In this document: in pieces, positions 1 through 8,395 of the stretch
How positions within the stretch are numbered: position 1 is the stretch's first letter
Layout of the letters: the number at the start of each line of letters is the position of its first letter
Assembly (NCBI GenBank): GCA_035759925.1
Contig: DASTTY010000078.1
Coordinates: forward strand, 1-64,000
Length of the DNA stretch: 64,000 nt
Direction of reading: 5' to 3'
Origin: RHKX01 sp035759925
Lineage (GTDB): Bacteria > Actinomycetota > Thermoleophilia > Solirubrobacterales > 70-9
The notes under the pieces: model-generated
What the model was told of the DNA's origin: nothing
Databases searched by the model: none
The model's input: only the letters and a program-made list of their open reading frames with translations
Made by a program: the position numbers and the translations under genes

Positions 1-1
1 G

Positions 2-646
2 ACCGCCGTGTTCGGGAACCTGACGCTGTTGCCGGGCTTCACGACCGACAACTACGCCAGCTTCATGGTCCCGGTCAGCATGCTGCAGGGAGCCGGCTTC
101 ACGGGCGCGGCGATGGGCGTCAACCTCGCCCGCGACATCGAATTCGGCCTCTTCGACCGCTTCCTCGCCTCCCCCGCCCCGCGCTGGGTCCTGCTCACGG
201 GCCTCGTCCTCTCAGCGGCGATCCGCTCGGTCATCCCCTCGACCTTCGTCTTCCTGATCGCGCTGGTGGTCGGTGCCCACTTCCCGGGCCCCGGCGGCCT
301 CGTCGTCACCTACCTCTGCGTGATGGGCACGGCGACGATCGCCGCCTGCTGGTCGGCGCTGATCGCGCTCCGCTTCAAGACCCAGTCGGCGGCGCCGTTG
401 ATGCAGACCGTGATGCTCGCCGCCGTCCTCTGCACGACCGCCTACGCGCCACAGGCGCTGCTGACCGGCTGGCTGGCCACCGCCGCCGAGTACAACCCGT
501 TCACCCAGGTCGTCGACGCGGCCCGCCAGGGCTTCGTCGGCGGCGTCAGCTGGAGCGGCACCTGGCCGGCGATCGTCGTCATCGCCGCCCTGACGGCGCT
601 GCTCGGGTGGCTTGCGCTGCGGGGGATGCGACGGACTGCGTACTAG
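2..646 (+). CDS. ABC-2 type transporter permease, 5' end cut by the window
   Basis: The reading frame is already open at the first base, so the N-terminus lies outside the window and the GTG at 8 is not the start. The visible 212 residues are the C-terminal part of an ABC-2 permease: repeated hydrophobic segments, a short cytoplasmic region with phenylalanine and arginine typical of DrrB/NodJ proteins (LFDRFLASPAPRW near the visible start), and a final membrane helix followed by an Arg-rich end. It would form the membrane channel of an exporter for drugs, lipids or polysaccharide. Its ATPase partner would be upstream and is not seen, so the substrate is unknown. Confidence 0.85.
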   Translation, partial: TAVFGNLTLLPGFTTDNYASFMVPVSMLQGAGFTGAAMGVNLARDIEFGLFDRFLASPAPRWVLLTGLVLSAAIRSVIPSTFVFLIALVVGAHFPGPGGLVVTYLCVMGTATIAACWSALIALRFKTQSAAPLMQTVMLAAVLCTTAYAPQALLTGWLATAAEYNPFTQVVDAARQGFVGGVSWSGTWPAIVVIAALTALLGWLALRGMRRTAY

Positions 647-689
647 CCGGGGCTCGGCCGAGCGGGACCGCGCCCCACTCGCGGGCTGA

Positions 690-733
690 GGTGCAAATCG
701 ACCACGCCAGGGCAGGACGATCTGCGGTTCACC
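690..733. repeat. Intergenic hairpin repeat, copy A
   Basis: This imperfect inverted repeat lies between the convergent ABC permease and infA. GGTG (690-693) pairs with CACC (730-733), and ATCG with CGAT further in. The loop contains CACGCCAGGGCAGG. A closely similar element with the same CACGCCAGRGCAGG core and the same ATCTGC arm lies at 39687-39737, again in a convergent gap. It may be a bidirectional terminator or a REP-like element. Confidence 0.5.
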
Positions 734-764
734 GGCCTGGCGAGCCGGCTCGCCCCGGCCGCCG

Positions 765-983
765 CTACTTGTAGCGGTAGGTGATTCTGCCGCGGTCGAG
801 GTCGTACGGCGAGAGCTCGATCTTGACGCGGTCGCCGGGGAGGATGCGGATGTAGTGGCGGCGCATCTTGCCGCTGATGTGGCCGAGGACCTCGTGGTCG
901 TTGTCGAGCTTCACCTTGAACATCGTGTTGGGCAGGGCCTCGACGACCTCGCCCTCCATCTCGATCTTCTCTTCCTTGGCCAT
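765..983 (-). CDS. infA: Translation initiation factor IF-1
   Basis: This 72-residue protein is the normal length for bacterial IF-1 and is a single S1/OB-fold. It begins MAKEEKIEMEGEVVEALPNT and ends in the conserved DRGRITYRYK, both hallmarks of the family. IF-1 binds the A site of the 30S subunit and helps IF-2 and IF-3 select the initiator tRNA and start codon. Here it stands apart from a ribosomal-protein operon, converging on the ABC permease. A TACTGT hexamer lies 12 bases upstream of the ATG and could be its -10. Confidence 0.97.
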   Translation of the reverse strand: MAKEEKIEMEGEVVEALPNTMFKVKLDNDHEVLGHISGKMRRHYIRILPGDRVKIELSPYDLDRGRITYRYK

Positions 984-1013
984 CAGCGGGGCGGCACAGT
1001 AGCACCAGCCGGC

Positions 1014-1808
1014 CTATTTCCCCTCGAAAGTTGCCTTCCCCGGTCCATCGGCAAGGAAGCTCTCAACCGCGTTCTTGAGGTCCTCGGAGTCGAACAGGGG
1101 CCCGGCGATCTCCGGCACCGTCGCATCGGCCGCGGCGACGCCGCCGTCGAGGTAGGCGCGGACGAGCCGTTTCGTGGCACCGTGGGCGAGCGTCGGCCCG
1201 GCGGCCAGCTCGCGAGCGAACTTCATCCCCTTCTCGACCAGGTCGGCGGCGGGCAGGACCCGGTTGACGACGCCCCAGTCGAGCATCTTCTCGGCGTCGT
1301 AGAGGCCGCCGGTCATCACGAACTCGCGGGCACGGGCGGGGCCGGCGCGCTCGGCCATCCGCTGGACGCCGCCCCCGAACGGGGTCAGCCCGACGACCCG
1401 CTCGACGAGCCCGAAACGGGCGTCGTCGGCGGCCCAGATCATGTCGCAGCCGAGCGACGCCTCCAGTCCTGCCGTCAGGCAGAGGCCGTGGACCAGCGCC
1501 AGCGTCGGCACCTCGAGCGACTCGAAGGCCTGCAGCTCGCGGATCCCGTCGGCGGCCAGCCGCGCTCCCTCCTCGCCGCCGGAGACGTCCTTGAAGACCC
1601 GGCCAACGTCGACGCCGCCGGTGAACAGGTCGCCCTCGGCCCGGAAGACCATCGCCCGCGCGTCGGAGCCGGCGACCTCGTCGCGGGCCGCCCGCATCGC
1701 CGTGAAGGTCTCCTCGGTGAACAGGTTCAGCGGCGGGTCGTCGAGCACCAGCACGGCGACGTCGCCGTCGCGCTCGAGCCTGATCGGCGGTTGCCCGGAT
1801 TCGGTCAT
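1014..1808 (-). CDS. Enoyl-CoA hydratase/isomerase (crotonase family)
   Basis: This 264-residue crotonase-fold protein keeps both acid residues expected of a hydratase: Glu116 in the oxyanion-loop helix (LTAGLEASLGCD) and Glu136 (FGLVERVVGL). It probably hydrates a trans-2-enoyl-CoA or catalyses a related acyl-CoA reaction; the substrate cannot be read from sequence. The ATG at 1808 was chosen because GGGAGG precedes it and because it overlaps the HIT gene stop as ATGA, which indicates coupled translation. A longer in-frame extension into the HIT gene exists but is Arg-rich and lacks family similarity. Confidence 0.88.
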   Translation of the reverse strand: MTESGQPPIRLERDGDVAVLVLDDPPLNLFTEETFTAMRAARDEVAGSDARAMVFRAEGDLFTGGVDVGRVFKDVSGGEEGARLAADGIRELQAFESLEVPTLALVHGLCLTAGLEASLGCDMIWAADDARFGLVERVVGLTPFGGGVQRMAERAGPARAREFVMTGGLYDAEKMLDWGVVNRVLPAADLVEKGMKFARELAAGPTLAHGATKRLVRAYLDGGVAAADATVPEIAGPLFDSEDLKNAVESFLADGPGKATFEGK

Positions 1809-2227
1809 CGGTCCTCCCGGATGGTTGCTGCGATCGTGGCGATCTCGTCGAGGTCGGCCCCGCGCGGGATCCACGGCAGCTTCAGTGGATCGTCCTCGTA
1901 GCGGGGAACGACGTGGATGTGGAAGTGGAAGACGGTCTGCCAAGCGGCGGCACGGGTGGCGTTGATTAGGTTGAAGCCGTCCGGCTCGAGCGTCGCCTCC
2001 ATCCGCTTGACGACCCGCTGGGCGGCGATCGCGCACGCCGTCAGGTCGTCCTCGCCGATGTCGAGCAGGTCCTCGCTGTGACGGCGCGGGATGACCAGCG
2101 CGTGGCCCTTCGTCGCCGGGTTGATGTCCATCAGCGTCACCGTCTGCTCGTCGGAGTCGACGATCTCGGCCGGGGATTCGCCGGCGGCGATGGCGCAGAA
2201 GATGCAGTCGGGAAGGGCCTCGGGCAC
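1805..2227 (-). CDS. HIT family nucleotide hydrolase
   Basis: This 140-residue histidine-triad protein has the catalytic motif HFHIHVV at 101-107 and a CxxC pair at residues 8-11, as in Hint-type proteins that bind zinc. Such enzymes hydrolyse AMP-lysine, AMP-N or dinucleoside polyphosphate bonds. It starts at GTG and overlaps the downstream crotonase by four bases. A TAGCCT hexamer lies ten bases upstream of the GTG. The physiological substrate is unknown. Confidence 0.92.
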   Translation of the reverse strand: MPEALPDCIFCAIAAGESPAEIVDSDEQTVTLMDINPATKGHALVIPRRHSEDLLDIGEDDLTACAIAAQRVVKRMEATLEPDGFNLINATRAAAWQTVFHFHIHVVPRYEDDPLKLPWIPRGADLDEIATIAATIREDR

Positions 2228-2240
2228 GACCCGCGGCAGG

Positions 2241-3686
2241 CTATCGGCCCGCCGCCCAGGCGCGCAGGTGATCGATCGCCGCCGCGCGGTCGGTGACCTC
2301 GCCCGTGTACTGCGCGGCCGCGAGCTCGGCGACGGCCTCGCCGAGCGCCGGCCCCGCCTCGATCCCGGCCTCGGCGGCGATCTCGTCGCCGCGGAGCAGC
2401 GGCTCCGGCGGTCCCTCCCGCTCCCAGGCGACCGCGGCGCCGATCATCTGCCGGGCGAGCTGGAGATGGCCCTCGATCGCCTCCTCCGGCACCCCTCCTC
2501 CCTGCGCCGAGAGCCGGTCGGCCACGGTCAGGAGCGTCGTGTCGACCGACTGCGGGGCGGTCCGGCTCAGGTAGTCCCAGATCCGTCGCGGCGGCAACGG
2601 CTGCTCGCGGACCATGAAGCCGAGGACGAGGTGATCGCGCGTGAGCGCCGCGAGGTGAGCGGCGAACCGCCGCGAGGTTCGCAGCCGCTCGCAGAGCGCG
2701 GTGACCATCTCGGCTCCGGTGGCATCGTGGCCGAGGAAGCTGACCCACCCGTCGCGCTCGGTTCGCGTCGCCGGCTTGCCGATGTCGTGGAGGAGCGCCG
2801 CCCAGCGCAGCGCGTCGCCGCGGGTCAGCTCGTCGGCCAACGGCGCTGCGAGCAGCTCCGCCACCGCGGCGGCAGCATCGCCGCAGTAGGTCGGCAAATC
2901 GTTCTCGACCTCGAGCGTGCGCCGCAGGACCTCGATCGTGTGGTCGTGGGCGTCGAGGTGGTGGTTGGCGCTCTGGCCGACGCCGCGCATCGCCGCGACC
3001 TCGGGGAGGACCACCGCCGTCGCCTCGAAGCGGTCGAGCATCCCGAGCCCGGCGAGCGGCTCCGGCCCGGACAGGAGCCCGGCGAGCTCGGCGAACTGCC
3101 GCTCGCCGGCCGGCTCGGCGGCGCGCGGCGCCTCACGACGGGCGAGCGCGACCGTCTCCGGCTCGGGCTCGATGCCGATCCGGGCGGCGAAGCGGGCCCC
3201 GCGGAGGACCCGCAGCGGGTCGTCGGCGAACGAGCGCTCCGAGCAGGCGCGGAGGATGCCCGCCTCGAGGTCGTGCAGGCCGGCGGTCGGGTCGATCGGC
3301 GAACCGCCGGCGAGCGGCACCGCGATCGCGTTGACCGTGAAGTCGCGCAGCCGCAGATCGACCTCGATCGAGCCGCCGCGCATCCCGGCGATGTCGATCT
3401 TCCAGTCGCCGTCGTGATCGACGACCCGCCAGGTGTCGAAATCGCCGGAGAGCTCGAACGGGTGACCGCCGACCTCGGCGGCGAGGCCGCGCGCCGCCGC
3501 GGCGACGTCGCCGGCGAAGGCGATGTCCACGTCGACGACGTCGCCGCCGAGGACCGCGTCGCGAACCGCTCCGCCGACGACCCAGGCGCGGTCGGAGACG
3601 TCGCGGAGCCCTGAGCGCGCCACCTCGATCGCCGGCGCGGCGCCGAATCGCTCCTCGAGCCGGGTCAGGTGGACCGAATTCGACAC
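2241..3686 (-). CDS. cca: CCA tRNA nucleotidyltransferase / poly(A) polymerase family protein with HD domain
   Basis: This 481-residue class II nucleotidyltransferase has the head motif VGGAVRDAVLGG (37-48), the metal-binding pair Asp52/Asp54 (VDVDIAF) and RDFTVNAIAV near 114-123. A middle RNA-binding region follows, then an HD phosphohydrolase domain with LLHDIGKP (His300-Asp301). The layout matches CCA-adding enzymes that repair tRNA 3' ends and may trim 2',3'-cyclic phosphates with the HD domain. A pure poly(A) polymerase role cannot be excluded. The GTG start lies four bases after the alr stop. The single tRNA gene in this window does not encode CCA, which fits a need for this enzyme. Confidence 0.85.
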   Translation of the reverse strand: MSNSVHLTRLEERFGAAPAIEVARSGLRDVSDRAWVVGGAVRDAVLGGDVVDVDIAFAGDVAAAARGLAAEVGGHPFELSGDFDTWRVVDHDGDWKIDIAGMRGGSIEVDLRLRDFTVNAIAVPLAGGSPIDPTAGLHDLEAGILRACSERSFADDPLRVLRGARFAARIGIEPEPETVALARREAPRAAEPAGERQFAELAGLLSGPEPLAGLGMLDRFEATAVVLPEVAAMRGVGQSANHHLDAHDHTIEVLRRTLEVENDLPTYCGDAAAAVAELLAAPLADELTRGDALRWAALLHDIGKPATRTERDGWVSFLGHDATGAEMVTALCERLRTSRRFAAHLAALTRDHLVLGFMVREQPLPPRRIWDYLSRTAPQSVDTTLLTVADRLSAQGGGVPEEAIEGHLQLARQMIGAAVAWEREGPPEPLLRGDEIAAEAGIEAGPALGEAVAELAAAQYTGEVTDRAAAIDHLRAWAAGR

Positions 3687-3690
3687 GCGC

Positions 3691-4824
3691 TCAGCCCCGG
3701 AAGGCCCGCGGCACCCGGGCGCTGAGCCCGCAGGTGATCTCGTAGTTGATCGTGCCGAGGCTCTCGGCGAGCTGCTCGGCGTTGACCTCCTCGCCGTCCT
3801 GCTCGCCGATCAGGACTGCGGGCTCGCCGGGCACGACCTCGGTCTCGGGACCGAGGTCGACCGTCAGGTTGTCCATCGAGATCGTGCCGACGACGGGATG
3901 GCGACGGCCGCGGATCAGGACGTCGCAGGCGTTCGAGAGGCCGCGCCGGAAGCCGTCGCCGTAGCCGGTCGGCAGCACCGCCACCCAGGTGTCGCGCGGG
4001 GCCTTCCAGGTGCGGCCGTACCCGGCCGACTCGCCGGCGTGGAAGCGCTTGACGTCGGCGATGTAGGTGTGGAGCGAGAGCGCCGGCTCGAGCTCGAGGG
4101 CGCGCGGGTCGCGACCGAACGGGTCGAGCCCGTAGACCGCCACCCCGCAGCGGACCATCCCGAAGTGGAACTCGGGGCCGCGCAGCGCTGCGGCGCTGTT
4201 GGCGGCGTGCAGGAGCGCCTCGGGATGGCGCTCCTGGATCGGCAGCGCCACCTCGCGGAACCGCTCGAGCTGCTCGCGGAGATAGCTCTCGTCGTCCTCG
4301 TCGGCGGTCGCGAAGTGGGTCCAGACGCCGGCCAGCTCGATCCGCTCGTCGGCCACGGCCGCATCGGCGAGCCGACCGACCCCGAACGGCTCCCGCTCGC
4401 CGAGCCGGCCCATGCCGCTGTCGTACTTGACGTGGACGCGGGGCCTGAACCCGAACATGCCGGCGCGCTCGGCCAGCGCAGTGAGGAACTCCGCCGTCCA
4501 GACGGTCAGCTCGGCCCGCGCCTGCAGCGCGACGTCGAGCTCGGCGCCGGTCAGCGCCCCCATCACGAAGATCGGGACCTCCGCCCCGACCCGCTCGCGC
4601 AACTCGAACGCCTCGGTCGCGGTCGCGACCCCGAGCCTGGTCGCGCCGCCGCGCAGCGCCGCCTCGGCGCACTCCCCCATCCCGTGCCCGTAACCGTCGG
4701 CCTTGACGACCGCGCAGAGCTCGGTGCCGGCGCTCAGCTTGCCGGCCAGCAGCGCGCAGTTGCGCTCGACCGCACCGAGGTCGACGATCGCCGTGACCCG
4801 CTGGAACGGGTCGTGTGCGCTCAA
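3691..4824 (-). CDS. alr: Alanine racemase
   Basis: This PLP enzyme converts L-alanine to D-alanine for peptidoglycan. The protein is 377 residues, the usual length. The PLP lysine is Lys41 in AVVKADGYGHG and the second catalytic base is Tyr269 in SAGYGRTW. The TTG start at 4824 was preferred: it overlaps the preceding nnr stop as TTGA, GGAGGG lies eight bases upstream, and family similarity begins at once. The 38 extra residues of the longer open frame are low-complexity Arg-rich sequence inside nnr. It belongs to the envelope cluster that also contains glmS and glmM. Confidence 0.95.
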   Translation of the reverse strand: MSAHDPFQRVTAIVDLGAVERNCALLAGKLSAGTELCAVVKADGYGHGMGECAEAALRGGATRLGVATATEAFELRERVGAEVPIFVMGALTGAELDVALQARAELTVWTAEFLTALAERAGMFGFRPRVHVKYDSGMGRLGEREPFGVGRLADAAVADERIELAGVWTHFATADEDDESYLREQLERFREVALPIQERHPEALLHAANSAAALRGPEFHFGMVRCGVAVYGLDPFGRDPRALELEPALSLHTYIADVKRFHAGESAGYGRTWKAPRDTWVAVLPTGYGDGFRRGLSNACDVLIRGRRHPVVGTISMDNLTVDLGPETEVVPGEPAVLIGEQDGEEVNAEQLAESLGTINYEITCGLSARVPRAFRG

Positions 4825-6341
4825 CGAGCCAGCCCTCCGGGAAGCGACTCGATCACGTCGCCGGCGATCACCGACTCGGCTCCCACCCGCTCCGCCGCGA
4901 GGCGCCCGGCGCGAGTGTTGGCGCGGACGCCGGCGCACGCCGCTGCGAACGGCTCGAGCCCGCGCGCGATCAGCGCCCCGATCGTTCCCGAGAGGACGTC
5001 GCCGGTCCCCGCCGTCGCCAGGCCGGGACTGTCGAGCGCGTTGACCGCGACCCGCTCACCGTCGGCGACGATCGTGTCGTCACCCTTGAGGACGACGACC
5101 GCGCCGGAGTCGGCGCTCGCCCGTCGTGCCCGAGCGAGCCGGTGGGCGGAGATATCCTCCGAATCGCAGCCGAGCAGCCGGCCGAGCTCGCCTGCGTGCG
5201 GGGTCAGCACGGTCGGCGCGGTCCGGGCGCGGAGCAGCGCGAGGTCGGTCCCGAGTGCGTTCAGCCCGTCGGCGTCGATCAGGAGCGGCACCGGGATCCG
5301 CGGCGCGAGGTCGCGGGCGAGCGCGAGCGACTCGTCGCTGCGGCCGAGGCCGGGACCGAGGACGACGCAGGCGGAGCGCTCGGCGCGCTCGAGGACCGGC
5401 GCCGCGGCACCGGCGCCGAGGCCGTGACCGACCTGCTCGAGGCCGATCGTCATCACCTCGGTCAGCTTCACCTCGAGGATCGGCTCGAGGTCCGCCGGAC
5501 AGGCCACCGTCGCGTAGCCGGCACCGGCGCGAATCGCCGCGCGTGCCGCCATGCAGGGGGCGCCGGTCAGCCCGCGGGAGCCGCCGACGACGAGCACGTC
5601 GCCGGAGCTGAACTTCGTCGACTCGGCACCGCGCCGCGGCTGCAGATCGAGCACTGCATCGGTGATCGTCCCGGCGGCCGGCTCGCCCGGGGCCCCCTCG
5701 GGGATCCCGATCGGTGCGACCACGAGCCGGCCGGTGTGCGCCTTGCCCGGCGCGATCCGGTGGCCGATCTTGGCGACGTGGAAGGTGACGGTGGCGTCGG
5801 CGCTGACCGCGGCGCCCGCGACCTCGCCGTTCGACGCGTCGACGCCGGAGGCGACATCGCAGGCGACCACCGGCGCGCCGGCGTCGTCGATCGCCTCGAT
5901 GGCCGTCTTCGCGGCGCCGCGCGGGGCGCCCTCGAACCCGGTCCCGAAGATCGCGTCGACGATCGCCCCGGAGCCCGCCAGAGCCGCCGCCCAGCCATCC
6001 TCGGCGACGACCCGCGCGACGCCGGACGCGAGCCGCCCGAGGTTCGCGGTCGAGTCGGGGCTGAGCTCGTCGAGCGGCCAGATCGAGAGCACCTCGACCT
6101 CGTGGCCGGCGGCTCCGAGCAGTCTCGCGGCGACCATTCCGTCGCCGCCGTTGTTGCCCTTGCCGGCAACGATCCGGATCGGCCCCGGCCGGGCCGCCAG
6201 CTCGGTCTCGCGGGCGAGGGCGGCGCCGGCGACCTCCATCAGCTCGAGCGAGGGGACGTCACGCTCGTCGATCGCCCAGCGATCCATTCCGGCCATGCCG
6301 GCGGCGTCGTAGAGCGGCTCGAGCCAGTCGGGTGCCGTCAC
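4821..6341 (-). CDS. nnr: Bifunctional NAD(P)H-hydrate epimerase / ADP-dependent dehydratase
   Basis: This 506-residue metabolite-repair enzyme has two domains. The N-terminal YjeF_N epimerase (about 1-210) has the GKGNNGGDG loop at 60-68 and ASGVDAS. The C-terminal ribokinase-like dehydratase has TPHAGELGRLLG and the catalytic TGTGDVLSG. Together they restore damaged NADHX and NADPHX. Its GTG start lies six bases after a TAGGCT hexamer that overlaps the acpS stop codon, suggesting a leaderless transcript. It sits between acpS and alr, a placement known from other actinobacteria. Confidence 0.95.
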   Translation of the reverse strand: MTAPDWLEPLYDAAGMAGMDRWAIDERDVPSLELMEVAGAALARETELAARPGPIRIVAGKGNNGGDGMVAARLLGAAGHEVEVLSIWPLDELSPDSTANLGRLASGVARVVAEDGWAAALAGSGAIVDAIFGTGFEGAPRGAAKTAIEAIDDAGAPVVACDVASGVDASNGEVAGAAVSADATVTFHVAKIGHRIAPGKAHTGRLVVAPIGIPEGAPGEPAAGTITDAVLDLQPRRGAESTKFSSGDVLVVGGSRGLTGAPCMAARAAIRAGAGYATVACPADLEPILEVKLTEVMTIGLEQVGHGLGAGAAAPVLERAERSACVVLGPGLGRSDESLALARDLAPRIPVPLLIDADGLNALGTDLALLRARTAPTVLTPHAGELGRLLGCDSEDISAHRLARARRASADSGAVVVLKGDDTIVADGERVAVNALDSPGLATAGTGDVLSGTIGALIARGLEPFAAACAGVRANTRAGRLAAERVGAESVIAGDVIESLPGGLAR

Positions 6342-6347
6342 GTCCCC

Positions 6348-6353
6348 AGCCTA
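6348..6353 (-). promoter_or_regulatory. Candidate -10 (TAGGCT) for leaderless nnr
   Basis: TAGGCT on the minus strand ends six bases before the nnr GTG at 6341, so transcription would begin at or next to the start codon. The hexamer overlaps the acpS stop codon. Confidence 0.5.
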
Positions 6354-6734
6354 CGTGCTGGGACCGGCAGGCCCGGCGAGCACGACCGCGGCGGCGTTGT
6401 CCCGCGAGTGGGTCAGCGAGACCGCCAGGTTGACGCCGCGCTCGGCGGCCAGAGCCGCGGCCCGGCCGTGCAGCCGGAGCTCCGGGGCCGGCCCGCCGAC
6501 GACCTCGACGTCGCGCGGCCCGCAACCGCCGCCGAGGGCCTTGATCGCCGCCTCCTTGGCAGCGAAGCGCGCCGCCAGATGGCGGCCGGGCCGGGCACGG
6601 TCCGCGCACGCGGCCAGCTCACCGGGCAGGAACAGCCGCTCGGCGAGCCGGGGCCTGCGTTCGAGGGCCCGCTCGACCCGATCGATCTCGATCAGGTCGA
6701 TCCCGAGCGCCGCGACGCCCGGGACCGCGGTCAC
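6351..6734 (-). CDS. acpS: Holo-[acyl-carrier-protein] synthase
   Basis: This 127-residue enzyme transfers 4'-phosphopantetheine from CoA to acyl carrier protein. The two Mg-binding signatures are present: Asp13 in GIDLIEIDRV and Glu61 in ARFAAKEAAIKALG, followed by a C-terminal SLTHSRD. It starts at GTG, overlapping the upstream lipoprotein stop as GTGA, so the two are likely translated together. It ends nine bases before nnr. Confidence 0.95.
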   Translation of the reverse strand: MTAVPGVAALGIDLIEIDRVERALERRPRLAERLFLPGELAACADRARPGRHLAARFAAKEAAIKALGGGCGPRDVEVVGGPAPELRLHGRAAALAAERGVNLAVSLTHSRDNAAAVVLAGPAGPST

Positions 6735-8350
6735 GGGACGATCACCGCCGAGGAGGTGGTCGTATCCCCCTCGGGCTGGTCCTGAACTCCGAGCGTGACG
6801 CCTGCAACGGAGCGATCGCCGTCGACCTTGCTGCCACCGATCAGGAAGTCGAGCGCGTTCAGGTACGGGCGGGCCGACTCGATGTCGGGATCGGACTCGC
6901 CGGTGCTGTCGATCAGGTCCATGATCGGCGCGAAGTTGACGAACACGCTCGGCGTCAGGTCGTTCCCGAGGTCGTCCTCGGCCGCCTGGAAGGTGTCCGA
7001 GTCGCCGAGCGTCTCCGACGGCGAGAGGACGTCCTGGGCGGTGTCGGCTCCAGCCGCGATGACGACCTTGTCGTCCTGAACCGCGACCTCGGCGCCGATC
7101 GGCGCGCCCTTCGCCTGGAGGTCGAAGCCGTCGGAGCTCGGCGAGACCTTGACGCCGCGCGTCTTCCCGAGCGCGCCCTGCAGCTTCGAGACCGCACCCT
7201 CGGCGGCCTGCGTGTCGTCGGTGGTGATCACGAGGCCGCCGCCGAGGCCGAAGATCGACGTCCCCTGGACGAAGCCGCCGACATCGCCGATCCAGGCGAG
7301 GTCCTGCTCGAGGTTGAGGCCGGTCGCGTCCTGGAACGCCTGAACCGGATCGATCTGCGCGGCGGCCCGCGGAGCCGCCTCCTGGAGCCCGGCTTCGAAG
7401 CCGGCCTTGAACTGGGCGATCGAGCTGGCGATCTGATCGCCGACGTCACCGGCCGCGAAGGCGAGCCAGGAGTCGGCCGGGAGCGTCGTCAGCAGGTCGG
7501 TCGGGTCTGGGGCGTCCTCGGCGGCCGGGGCCGAGGCCCCGAGGCTGAACGAGCTGTCGGTGACCGAGCCCCAGACGTCGATCGGGCCGTCGCTCATCCC
7601 CGCGAGCTGGTCCTCGATCTGCTTGAGCTGGTCGGCGGGCACGGCCCCCGAGCTCTTGACCAGGTCGAGCGCCTTCTGCGGGTCGGCGTAGAGCGAGAAG
7701 ACGGTGTCGTCAGGGACCTCGTCGAGGCCCGTCGTCGAGTCGTCGACGCCGGCGAAATCGTCGCCGTCGGCGGCGTCGATCGCGTCCTCCACGCCCTGGA
7801 TGCTGCCGGCGAGCAGGAAGTCGCCGTCGATCCCGACCGCGGTGTTGTCACTGCTGACCGTGAGCTGGACGCCCTTGTAGTCCTGTTGCCGCGTCTTCTC
7901 CTTGCCCTCCGCGGCGGCCTTGTCGACGAACGACTGGGCGGCGTCGGCGTCGGTCACGGCGACGACGGCCGCGCCTTCGATCTCCTCGGCGCGGCTGTTG
8001 TAGCCGTTGACGAAGAAGCCGGCGCGGGTGCCGAGCCAGGGGGCGATGTCGTTCTCGTAGGTGAAGTTGCCGCCGTTCTCGGCCAGCGACTGGTCGAGCG
8101 CGTCGTGGATCTTCCCGGAGACGTCGTCGGTGACGAGCAGCTTGCCGAGCGCGGATTCCAGATTGTCGCTGAGATCGCCCTCGGGCCGGAGCACGGCCTC
8201 CATGTAGAAGGGGGTGTCGGCCGGCGTCATCGTGGCCGGGTCGGGGCCGAGGTCGGTGGTGCTGCTCGAATCGCTGCCGCAGGCGACCAGCGCCAGGGCG
8301 GCGACGGCGAGAAGGCAGGCAGCGGTGAGGGAGAGAAGTCTGGTTCGCAT
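6731..8350 (-). CDS. DUF3352-type secreted lipoprotein
   Basis: This 539-residue protein starts with a signal peptide ending in a lipobox (LALVAC, Cys24), so it should be a lipid-anchored extracytoplasmic protein. The mature part resembles DUF3352: repeated statements of a substrate-like fold such as DTPFYMEAVLRP and WLAFAAGDVGDQ, without catalytic residues. Its function is unknown. It lies between glmS and acpS and overlaps acpS by four bases, so it is probably expressed with wall-precursor genes. A TAGAGT hexamer seven bases upstream of the ATG suggests that a leaderless transcript also starts here. Confidence 0.85.
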   Translation of the reverse strand: MRTRLLSLTAACLLAVAALALVACGSDSSSTTDLGPDPATMTPADTPFYMEAVLRPEGDLSDNLESALGKLLVTDDVSGKIHDALDQSLAENGGNFTYENDIAPWLGTRAGFFVNGYNSRAEEIEGAAVVAVTDADAAQSFVDKAAAEGKEKTRQQDYKGVQLTVSSDNTAVGIDGDFLLAGSIQGVEDAIDAADGDDFAGVDDSTTGLDEVPDDTVFSLYADPQKALDLVKSSGAVPADQLKQIEDQLAGMSDGPIDVWGSVTDSSFSLGASAPAAEDAPDPTDLLTTLPADSWLAFAAGDVGDQIASSIAQFKAGFEAGLQEAAPRAAAQIDPVQAFQDATGLNLEQDLAWIGDVGGFVQGTSIFGLGGGLVITTDDTQAAEGAVSKLQGALGKTRGVKVSPSSDGFDLQAKGAPIGAEVAVQDDKVVIAAGADTAQDVLSPSETLGDSDTFQAAEDDLGNDLTPSVFVNFAPIMDLIDSTGESDPDIESARPYLNALDFLIGGSKVDGDRSVAGVTLGVQDQPEGDTTTSSAVIVP

Positions 8351-8357
8351 CGGCGGG

Positions 8358-8363
8358 ACTCTA
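8358..8363 (-). promoter_or_regulatory. Candidate -10 (TAGAGT) for leaderless DUF3352 gene
   Basis: TAGAGT ends seven bases before the ATG at 8350. There is no Shine-Dalgarno sequence between the hexamer and the start. Confidence 0.5.
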
Positions 8364-8395
8364 GAGATTGCCGGCGCGGAAGCGACCGGCCCGGC

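Noticed and set aside
855..1901. Plus-strand frame of 348 codons across infA and the crotonase
   Set aside because: It is antisense to infA and an enoyl-CoA hydratase and low in complexity.
4815..6785. Plus-strand frame of 656 codons across nnr and acpS
   Set aside because: It is a shadow of two clear enzymes and has no recognisable motif.
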